A stretch of DNA of 20,137 nucleotides from DATLSM01 sp049585815. GTDB taxonomy: Bacteria; Actinomycetota; Thermoleophilia; Solirubrobacterales; 70-9. The translations under genes were made by a program, and so were the position numbers. A model generated the notes under the pieces. That model saw nothing but the letters and a program-made list of their open reading frames with translations, did no database searches and had not been told where the DNA came from. Location of the stretch: NCBI GenBank assembly GCA_049585815.1, contig JBAVAR010000085.1, positions 1 to 20,137 on the forward strand, written 5' to 3'. Numbering within the stretch: position 1 is the first letter of the stretch; every line of letters begins with the position of its first letter. Shown here one piece after another: positions 14,799 to 20,137 of this stretch.

Positions 14799-15757
14799 GC
14801 GACACCGGTCGAGCACCCGCAGCCCCTGACGAGGCCGCACCCTGGCCCGGTCCCTGGATTCGCTACGACCTGGTCAAGGAGTTCGTTGTCGCGCTCGTTC
14901 TCGTCGCCGGGCTGGCGGTAATCCTCACGATCCTCTTCTCCTCTCCCGATGACCCGCCGACGACGATCCAGAGCTGGGCGAAGGCCGAACCCGGCGACTT
15001 CCTCACAACCGCGGTCACCCAGCTGAACGGAACCAGCGATGTTGCGACCTACGGCCCGCCCTACACCAACACCCCAGGTGTGTCTCAGGAAGTGGCGTCG
15101 ATCTCGCCCGCGGAAGTGGTCGGGGTTCACATCCCGATCGACACGGCCAAGGACTACGTGATCGACCCCCTGAAGGAGATTCCGGCCGACCCCCACCTCA
15201 AGCTCGCCCTCGCCGCCTACCAGGCGGCTCCTCCCAGGCTCCAGGAAGCCTGGAGCGCAGCCTATGAAGAAGGAGTTGGGAAGGCTCGATTTCTCGGCGG
15301 CGTCCCGATCCTCCCCCCCGGTCGCTACGGACCGGTGGCGACGATGATGGGCTCGCTGCTGGGTCTTGCCCAAAGCGGCGGGTTGGACGGCGCTCTGGTC
15401 GCCGGCAACCACCGCTTCTATGAGACCAACTACACCAAGCCGCTGCTCTTCCTCGCCGGCGGCGAATACTTCGAAAAAAGGGGCGAAGCCCAGCACCTGC
15501 TCGGCACGCAGTGGGGGATGATGAACGAGACCGGAAGCTATCCCGGTCAGGTGTGGCTGTGGCTCTATACCTTCTGGTACCAGATCGAACCGTTCAAGAG
15601 CTCCGAAAACGCGGACCTGCTGGTCTTCCTCATCATGGGGGTGCTCAGCCTCATCCTCATCTGCGTACCGTTCATCCCCGGCCTCAGGGCCCTACCCCGG
15701 CACCTGCGGGTGTACCGCCTGATCTGGCGAGATCACTATCGCGAAGTGGAGGGTTGA
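14795..15757 (+). CDS. two-helix partner of the b6-like cytochrome with large outer domain
   Basis: 320 residues from ATG 14795, coupled by ATGA overlap, with GAGGG nine bases upstream. One helix lies at about 29-48 and one at about 274-294, with some 220 residues between, probably outside the cell. The end, VPFIPGLRALPRHLRVYRLIWR, resembles the C-terminus of subunit IV-like parts of actinobacterial and Bacillus menaquinol reductases. However, the three-helix core and the PEWY motif of subunit IV are absent, and there is no CXXCH. The outer domain contains GVHIPIDTAKDYVIDPL, TNYTKPLLFLAGG and QWGMMNETGSYPGQVWLWLY. I believe similar proteins sit after b6-like genes in related actinobacteria, but no function is known to me. 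It is probably an obligate subunit replacing subunit IV. The 3' end overlaps the convergent heme protein gene by 22 bases. Confidence 0.8.
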   Translation: MSDTGRAPAAPDEAAPWPGPWIRYDLVKEFVVALVLVAGLAVILTILFSSPDDPPTTIQSWAKAEPGDFLTTAVTQLNGTSDVATYGPPYTNTPGVSQEVASISPAEVVGVHIPIDTAKDYVIDPLKEIPADPHLKLALAAYQAAPPRLQEAWSAAYEEGVGKARFLGGVPILPPGRYGPVATMMGSLLGLAQSGGLDGALVAGNHRFYETNYTKPLLFLAGGEYFEKRGEAQHLLGTQWGMMNETGSYPGQVWLWLYTFWYQIEPFKSSENADLLVFLIMGVLSLILICVPFIPGLRALPRHLRVYRLIWRDHYREVEG

Positions 15758-16311
15758 GCCGGAGCGAGGGAGCGGCTCAGTTTTCCGAGCAGGAGGATCG
15801 CCGCGGGAGCCACCGAGAGGACGAGCACAATGAGGAACCAGGGTTGTTCGGCATCGGTACCGGAGCCGATTGAGTGGACGATGCCGAGTGCCCAAAACAG
15901 AGCTGTGAAACGGTGCAAGGAGCGCCAGCGCGACTGGCCCACCCAGCCGCGGGCGTAATAGGAGAGTCCGAGCGCGGCCAAAGCCCAGCCGGCGGTTATC
16001 CCGATGCCGGTCCAGACCGGCCGGTAACCGCCCGTGAACGGAATCGAGATGTCGAGGACGGTGGGGTGCAGGAATTGGTCCCCCAGCAGGGCGGCCCCAT
16101 GTACAGCGATCGCGACCAGGGTCGCCATCGAGAGGGCCTCGTGAAGTGCCTTGGCGTCTCCGCCGAGTCCCCTGCGCGGGGTGCCGCGGGCGCTGATCAG
16201 CAGGCCAGCGCCGACCGCGGCGCTGGAGAGGACGAGGGCAGCAATACCCGCAGCCCTGCTGGTGATCCAGAAGAGGTGGGGGGCCACAGAGTTTGAGGTC
16301 GCCGCAATCAC
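15736..16311 (-). CDS. ferric-reductase-like heme membrane protein (MsrQ/FRD type)
   Basis: 191 residues with about six helices. Two histidine pairs, H57/H71 (spacing 14) and H133/H146 (spacing 13), sit in two separate helices (ALHEALSMATLVAIAVHG and SLHRFTALFWALGIVHS), the classic two-heme arrangement of the ferric reductase-like transmembrane domain (PF01794). There is no FAD/NADH domain, so like MsrQ or YedZ it must work with partner proteins, taking electrons from quinol or a flavoprotein. GTG 16311 overlaps the stop of the upstream gene (GTGA), indicating coupled translation. It converges on the b6-like operon with a 22-base overlap. No MsrP-type molybdoprotein is seen in the window. The partner is unknown. 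Confidence 0.85.
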   Translation of the reverse strand: MIAATSNSVAPHLFWITSRAAGIAALVLSSAAVGAGLLISARGTPRRGLGGDAKALHEALSMATLVAIAVHGAALLGDQFLHPTVLDISIPFTGGYRPVWTGIGITAGWALAALGLSYYARGWVGQSRWRSLHRFTALFWALGIVHSIGSGTDAEQPWFLIVLVLSVAPAAILLLGKLSRSLAPAQPSTSR

Positions 16312-16706
16312 GAGGCGGATGTGATGATCGGCGCCTGAACCGGTGCCGGCGTCTGGCTCGCTTCGGTTTCTCCGGGCGCTTCGGTTTCTCCGGGCGCTTC
16401 GGTTGCTCCACGCGATTCGGTTTCTTCGTTCGGGGTCGCGACTTCGCTGGGGACCGCTTCTTCCACAGGGGCAGCTCTCCTCACGTGGTGGGTCGAGGCG
16501 AGCAGCTTGCTGTGGATGCGGCTGAGGACCGGATCATTGCCGGTCACGAGCTGGCCGAAGACGATCGCCCAGGCGACCGCAAAAAGCCCCAGCGAGCCCC
16601 GGATAGTGCGGCGCCGAATCAGCTGAACGCGGCGGCGCTTAGATCGGATCTTGGCACGAGCAAGGCCCTTTGCCTCTAGGCGGTGGAGATCATCCATCGA
16701 TCGCAT
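16308..16706 (-). CDS. one-helix membrane protein with Thr/Glu/Pro-rich repeat tail
   Basis: 132 residues. A basic cytoplasmic N-terminus (KIRSKRRRVQLIRRRTIRG) precedes one helix at about 38-55 (LGLFAVAWAIVFGQLVTG). The outer part has a spacer with HSKLLASTHH and then a low-complexity tail with six-residue units PGETEA. It is coupled to the ferric-reductase-like gene by the GTGA overlap, so it may position or help that protein at the membrane face. ATG 16706 and ATG 16697 are both possible; neither has a strong ribosome site. No family recognised. Confidence 0.7.
   Translation of the reverse strand: MRSMDDLHRLEAKGLARAKIRSKRRRVQLIRRRTIRGSLGLFAVAWAIVFGQLVTGNDPVLSRIHSKLLASTHHVRRAAPVEEAVPSEVATPNEETESRGATEAPGETEAPGETEASQTPAPVQAPIITSAS
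16361..16432. repeat. 18-base tandem repeat, four units, coding for PGETEA-type hexamers
   Basis: Unit CTTCGGTTTCTCCGGGCG occurs exactly at 16361-16378 and 16379-16396, then with 3 mismatches at 16397-16414 and about 4 at 16415-16432. It encodes the outer tail of the gene on the minus strand and keeps frame, so copy number could vary without breaking the gene. Confidence 0.8.
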
Positions 16707-16789
16707 GTTGGGTCCACTTCCCTAAGCGAGCGCAAATCCCGCCTTAGAAATCTCTTAACCGCCAAGCGACGAATTAGGCTGCGAGCGCG

Positions 16790-17722
16790 ATGGACGATTA
16801 CTCCCCCGACCGGCTGCAGGAACGGCGCGCGGAAGCGCGTCGGATTCGCCACATGCGGCGGCGACGTCTGCTCGCCACCCTGGCCCTACTCGCCGTGGCG
16901 GCGCTTGGCGTAGTGGCAATCGCAGTGCGGTCCGGTGCTGGCTCTTCGAGGCCAAGCTCCACTGCCGGCGAATCGACGAGGGGCCCGTCACGGGGCTCCG
17001 GAAGCCCACATCGGCACTCCCAGCTGGTCCGTAACGCACGAGCCCAACCGGGCTGGCAGCGACACACCGGCCCGGTTCCGATCCTTGTCTACCACGCCCT
17101 TGGAACCGCCCCGCCCACCGAGGCCTACCCTGGCCTTTACGTGTCACCGCGCGAATTTCGCGAAGAGATGGGATGGCTTGCCCGCAGCGGCTACCAGGGA
17201 GTCACCCTCGACGAGGTCGAGCACGCCTGGTACGAACACGGGACCCTGCCGCCAAAGCCGATCGTGATCACATTCGACAACGGATACCCGCCCCAGGTCA
17301 GGTTCGCCCCGTCGGTGCTGGATAAGTACGGCTGGCCGGCTGTGCTCTTTGAGATCACCGTCGAACATCTCACTCCGCCCTACATCAGACCGATCATCGC
17401 CAAAGGCTGGGAGGTCGACTCGCACTCAGCCACCCACCCCGACCTGACGACGATGAGCGGCGCCGAACTCGCCTACCAGGTGGCCGGCTCGCGCAGGTTC
17501 CTGCAGCGCACCTACAAGGTGCCATCGAACAACTTCTGCTACCCCTCAAGTCTCTATGACAGCGCGACGATCGCAGCTGTGCGCGCCGCCGGATACACCG
17601 GCGCCGTTACCGAGCACCCCGGCTATGCCAGTCGCAACCGCCCCTACGAACTGAACCGCTACGAGATTGAGGGCGGCCAGGGGGTCTCCGGCCTCGCCTC
17701 CGACCTCAGCTCGCCGGGCTGA
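16790..17722 (+). CDS. membrane-anchored polysaccharide deacetylase (NodB domain), altered metal site
   Basis: 310 residues. An arginine-rich N-terminus and one helix at about 27-47 anchor the protein, followed by a Ser/Gly/Arg linker and the NodB homology domain from about 95. Motif 1 is TFDNGY (161-166) instead of TFDDGY, so the catalytic base D163 is kept but the metal-binding Asp is Asn 164. Motif 2 HSATHP gives H212 and H216. Motif 3 is CYPSSLYD where YPxGxYD is usual. It may deacetylate cell-wall or capsule glycans outside the membrane, or be a weak or altered enzyme; I recall other actinobacterial members with FDNGY, so Asn may be tolerated. ATG 16790 has no strong ribosome site. It is followed 27 bases later by lgt. 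Confidence 0.85.
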   Translation: MDDYSPDRLQERRAEARRIRHMRRRRLLATLALLAVAALGVVAIAVRSGAGSSRPSSTAGESTRGPSRGSGSPHRHSQLVRNARAQPGWQRHTGPVPILVYHALGTAPPTEAYPGLYVSPREFREEMGWLARSGYQGVTLDEVEHAWYEHGTLPPKPIVITFDNGYPPQVRFAPSVLDKYGWPAVLFEITVEHLTPPYIRPIIAKGWEVDSHSATHPDLTTMSGAELAYQVAGSRRFLQRTYKVPSNNFCYPSSLYDSATIAAVRAAGYTGAVTEHPGYASRNRPYELNRYEIEGGQGVSGLASDLSSPG

Positions 17723-17749
17723 GCGCCCGTGGTCGGCGACAATCGCTTG

Positions 17750-18613
17750 ATGCTTGCCTCGATTCCCAGCCCCTCGTCCAGCGGCCTGCAGCTGGGGCCC
17801 CTGGAAATCCATGTCTACGGTCTGATGTACGTGATCGGGCTCGGCCTGGCGATCCTCATCACCGTTCGCCGCTGGGAGGCGATCGGCGGCTCACGTGAAC
17901 TGGTCTACGACGTCGCGATGTGGGGCTTCCCCGCGGGGCTGATCGGCGGGCGGATCTACTTTGACCTGACCAGCTCGAACCTCGTACCTCCGCACTGGTG
18001 GGGGCCGTTTGCGGTCTGGGACGGAGGCATGGGGATCTGGGGCGGCATTGCCCTCGGCGCGGCGGTGGGCCTTTGGCGGGTCCGTCGGGCGGGGGTTGCT
18101 CCTGCCCCCTTTATGGACGCAGCCGCACCGGCGCTCCTCGTTGGCCAGGCGATGGGCCGAATAGGCAACTATTTCAACCAGGAGCTTTTCGGGGGCCCCA
18201 CGAACCTGCCCTGGGCAATTCAGATATCCGCGGCCCACCGCCCCCCGGGCTACGCCGGCTATGCCACCTTCCACCCCACCTTCCTCTACGAGCTGATCTG
18301 GAACCTCAGCCTCGCCGCCTTCCTGGTCTGGCTTGGCCATCATCGACGAATCAAGCCGCCGGGTCTGTTTGCTCTGTACGTCACCGGCTACTCGGCCTTC
18401 CGCATCTTCGAGGAGTCAATCCGGGTCGATCCGGCCCACTACATCTTCGGCCTGAGGTTGAACTTCTACGTCGCCTGCGTACTTACTGTCGTCGGTGCCG
18501 TCTGGTTTGTACGGATCCAGAGGCACGGCGCCGACGCGCAGCCCACCGCCACAGGCCCTCCGACGATGGACGAACGCGACCTGAGTTCGATGCGGGGCGA
18601 GAGGGCACCGTAG
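17750..18613 (+). CDS. lgt: prolipoprotein diacylglyceryl transferase
   Basis: 287 residues from ATG 17750. It moves diacylglyceryl from phosphatidylglycerol to the lipobox cysteine of prelipoproteins, at the cytoplasmic membrane. About seven helices. The signature GRIGNYFNQELFG (136-148) carries the essential Arg, Asn and Glu. HVYGLMY near 21-27 holds the conserved Tyr, and FRIFEESIRVDP near the C-terminus holds the second essential Arg. The loop GGMGIWGG has Trp where E. coli Lgt has His 103, as is common in actinobacteria. GTG 17729 would add seven residues (MVGDNRL) and is possible. The C-terminal tail after the last helix is polar and short. The gene follows the deacetylase closely and may be cotranscribed. 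Confidence 0.95.
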   Translation: MLASIPSPSSSGLQLGPLEIHVYGLMYVIGLGLAILITVRRWEAIGGSRELVYDVAMWGFPAGLIGGRIYFDLTSSNLVPPHWWGPFAVWDGGMGIWGGIALGAAVGLWRVRRAGVAPAPFMDAAAPALLVGQAMGRIGNYFNQELFGGPTNLPWAIQISAAHRPPGYAGYATFHPTFLYELIWNLSLAAFLVWLGHHRRIKPPGLFALYVTGYSAFRIFEESIRVDPAHYIFGLRLNFYVACVLTVVGAVWFVRIQRHGADAQPTATGPPTMDERDLSSMRGERAP

Positions 18614-18632
18614 CGATAGCCTTGGCGCACCG

Positions 18633-19013
18633 ATGGCGACCTACCTACACAGCTGCTACCGGATCGGCGAAATCGATCGCTCGGTCGGCTTCTATGAAAC
18701 GCTCGGTTTCGAGGAGGTCGGCCGAATGCCGATCGGCGACGAGGCGATCAACATCTTCATGGGTATGCCCGGCGAGGACCCGCGCCTCGAGCTGACCTAC
18801 AACCACGGCATCGCCTCCTACGAGCTGGGCACCGGCTACAACCACATCGCGATCGGCGTCGAGGACCTCGAGGGGACCCTCGAGCGGCTCGCCGCCGAGG
18901 GCATCGAACCCGAAAAACCGCCCTACCGTCCCGGCGGTCGCACGGAGGGCTCTCGCATCTGCTTCGTTCGCGACCCCGATGGGTACCGGGTCGAGTTGAT
19001 CGAGATGAGCTAG
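18633..19013 (+). CDS. gloA: glyoxalase I-like VOC metalloenzyme
   Basis: 126 residues. All four metal ligands of glyoxalase I are in the expected places: H6 (YLHSCYRIG), E53 (RLELTYN), H71 (GYNHIAIGV) and E121 (YRVELIEM). DRSVGFYETLGF and FVRDPDGY are family marks. It would convert the hemithioacetal of methylglyoxal and a low-molecular-weight thiol to the hydroxyacyl thioester. As actinobacteria mostly lack glutathione, mycothiol or another thiol may be used, which is inference. ATG 18633 follows lgt by 19 bases with no ribosome site, so it may be translated by coupling. Its TAG stop shares CTAG with the convergent membrane gene. Confidence 0.9.
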   Translation: MATYLHSCYRIGEIDRSVGFYETLGFEEVGRMPIGDEAINIFMGMPGEDPRLELTYNHGIASYELGTGYNHIAIGVEDLEGTLERLAAEGIEPEKPPYRPGGRTEGSRICFVRDPDGYRVELIEMS

Positions 19014-19735
19014 GAAGCCACCGGGCCCGAAGGCGCGGGCGGGGCACCGGCGTCGGAACTCGGTGCAACGTCCTGGATCGCGTGCAGGCGGAAATACAGC
19101 ACCGCCGCAAGAAGCGCCCCGATCGGTGCGGTCAGCGTGGAGGCGATCGCGCTGAAAACGATCCGCACAAGCGCGCCGCTGGCGATGCTCGTCGCTATCG
19201 CAGAGAGGACGAGCCCGGCGATGGCGGTGATCATGAAGACGACGAAGATCGCGGCAAAGACCCGCCAGCCGTTGCCTCGGACTAGCTCGCGCGAGCGCCC
19301 GAATGCGGCGAATACGCCGGAGCGCTCGATCACGATCACAGGGGCGATCACAGCCCAGATGGTCAGCAGAATCAAGCCAGGGATCACGAACAGGACGAAG
19401 CCCACGCCCACCCCTAGGCCCGACAGCAAGCCGGCGCCGATCAGCGGCCCGACTACCGGCGCCGCCGAGCGAATCAGCTCGCCTGCCGATGAGTCGCGGC
19501 GCCCGTCCTGGACGTCTCGGACCAATCCCACCACCATGCCCTGGTAAAGCGTTGCCGCGATCACGCTGACCGCAAGCGCGATCGGGATCAGGGCCAGGTT
19601 GGTGGCGATCAGGCCATTGACAATTGCGACTACGAGAAAGAGCCAGAATGCCACCGGCAGCAGCACCCCCGCCTGGGAGCCGTAGGTCGAGAAGACCTCG
19701 CTAAGGGTCGCGCCGACGTCAAGCGTCCTTTCCAT
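19010..19735 (-). CDS. multi-pass membrane protein of unknown function
   Basis: 241 residues, about six helices (approximately 22-45, 48-72, 95-118, 120-137, 158-183, 188-212). The stretch VIPGLILLTIWAVIAPVIVIE followed by RSRELVRGNGWRVF resembles a broad group of actinobacterial membrane proteins related to the glycerophosphodiester phosphodiesterase membrane domain. No catalytic motif is visible. The C-terminus is an Ala/Pro/Ser-rich tail. The gene converges on the glyoxalase I-like gene, with overlapping stops in CTAG (19010-19013). ATG 19735 starts the only long frame. Confidence 0.75.
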   Translation of the reverse strand: MERTLDVGATLSEVFSTYGSQAGVLLPVAFWLFLVVAIVNGLIATNLALIPIALAVSVIAATLYQGMVVGLVRDVQDGRRDSSAGELIRSAAPVVGPLIGAGLLSGLGVGVGFVLFVIPGLILLTIWAVIAPVIVIERSGVFAAFGRSRELVRGNGWRVFAAIFVVFMITAIAGLVLSAIATSIASGALVRIVFSAIASTLTAPIGALLAAVLYFRLHAIQDVAPSSDAGAPPAPSGPVAS

Positions 19736-19783
19736 CCGCCCTGATTTCGACCCCGCACCCCGTGCCCCTGCCTAGGATCGGCG

Positions 19784-20014
19784 ATGGTTCCCACGATTTC
19801 GCCCAGTCTGTGGTCCAAACGCAGGCGACGATGGGAGGGCACGACGAGGAAGGTCGTCATATCGGAGTTCATCACACTCGACGGTGTGATCGAGGACCCG
19901 GGCGGGGCCGAGGGCTTTGAGCGCGGAGGATGGGCCTTTTTCGGTACGACCGAGGGCCCGAGGGGGACAGGTTCAAAGTTCGACGAGCTGATGGCCAGCG
20001 ACGCGCTGCTCCTA
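19784..20014 (+). pseudogene. RibD-C/dihydrofolate-reductase-like gene remnant, cut by IS630-type insertion
   Basis: The segment RKVVISEFITLDGVIEDPGG, then AEGFERGGWAF, and KFDELMASDALLL after a break, match the N-terminal third of RibD C-terminal/dihydrofolate reductase-like proteins. Between WAF and KFDEL the given frame reads GTTEGPRGTGS, but a different frame (19945-19977) reads YDRGPEGDRFK, the expected sequence. So a small indel in the T-run 19937-19941 and an extra A in 19975-19977 cancel out. At the usual start the codon is ACG; the frame can only begin upstream at ATG 19784 with an odd Arg-rich leader. Similarity stops at TA 20013-20014, where the mobile element begins. The gene is broken. 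Confidence 0.75.
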
Positions 20015-20137
20015 GTGCCGTGTCTCAGTTTTAGCTGGTGATTTGATCGAGGGCGACGCGTCCACGGCGGACCTTCTCGAGGATCTGCTCGGCGGTCGCG
20101 GTCCATACGAAGGGCTGGGGGTCTTGGTTGCTGGCTT
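20015..20137 (-). mobile_element. IS630-family insertion sequence, one end, runs off the window
   Basis: Host gene similarity stops exactly at TA (20013-20014), the dinucleotide duplicated by IS630/Tc1-mariner-type elements. Sixteen bases of terminal sequence starting GTGCCGTGTCTCAG precede the transposase stop. The other end and inverted repeat lie outside the window. Confidence 0.7.
20031..20137 (-). CDS. IS630-family transposase, C-terminal end only
   Basis: The last 34 or so codons read on the minus strand to TAA at 20033-20031. The sequence contains NQDPQPFVWTATAEQILEKV and then RRGRVALDQITS, which matches the usual C-terminal end of IS630 transposases (NxDPxPFVWTKTAxxIL). The catalytic DDE residues would be upstream, outside the window, so activity cannot be judged. 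It is oriented toward the disrupted RibD-C-like gene. Confidence 0.8.
   Translation of the reverse strand, partial: ASNQDPQPFVWTATAEQILEKVRRGRVALDQITS

Noticed and set aside
1..20137. Defence system, CRISPR array, tRNA, rRNA or riboswitch
   Set aside because: Nothing of the kind was seen on reading both strands. A covariance-model search would be needed to exclude small RNAs.

Overview
The window is GC-rich DNA, by eye roughly two thirds G+C, with tightly packed genes, many GTG starts and mostly short intergenic gaps. The gene set (NarL-type two-component pair with GAF kinase, b6-type cytochrome operon, DUF779-linked aldehyde dehydrogenase, site-2 protease with CBS domains) points to an actinobacterium. 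My best guess is the class Thermoleophilia (Solirubrobacterales-like), but this rests on remembered protein resemblance and not on a search. No tRNA, rRNA or CRISPR array was seen, and no gene-free stretch exceeds 300 bases.

Layout. 1-2466: a DoxX/DoxD-type membrane protein cut by the left edge (minus), divergent from a small histidine-bearing membrane protein and then an LPG-synthase-type membrane protein. 2402-7225 (minus): an apparent five-step operon of aldehyde dehydrogenase, DUF779 protein, zinc alcohol dehydrogenase, phosphoribosyltransferase and a site-2 protease/CBS protein. The last gene is broken by a one-base frameshift plus an in-frame TGA. 7267-11121 (plus): an MFS exporter and PEP synthase. 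11147-13795: a NarL-type response regulator divergent from a soluble GAF-GAF histidine kinase whose first GAF domain resembles DevS/DosT, including the histidine that binds heme in that family. 13796-15757 (plus): a dyad symmetry, a good promoter, and a three-gene operon for a b6-like cytochrome b with a tiny membrane protein and an unusual two-helix partner. 15736-16706 (minus): a ferric-reductase-like heme membrane protein and a one-helix protein with a repeat tail. 16790-19735: an anchored NodB-type deacetylase, Lgt, a glyoxalase I-like protein and a multi-pass membrane protein. 19784-20137: a decayed RibD-C/dihydrofolate-reductase-like gene cut by an IS630-type element that runs off the right edge.

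How the parts may work together. The middle of the window reads like a redox or low-oxygen response island. A DevS-like sensor sits beside an electron-transport operon. Nearby are alcohol/aldehyde dehydrogenases, PEP synthase, a phosphoribosyltransferase and a site-2 protease/CBS protein, types of gene also found in the mycobacterial DosR dormancy regulon. Four of the eight GGGACT/AGTCCC words I found by hand lie in or next to the short gaps beside exactly these genes. This is a hypothesis. The b6-like operon is the most unusual part: it has b6-type histidine spacing but lacks the usual quinol-oxidation motifs, and no separate Rieske or cytochrome c gene is visible in the window.
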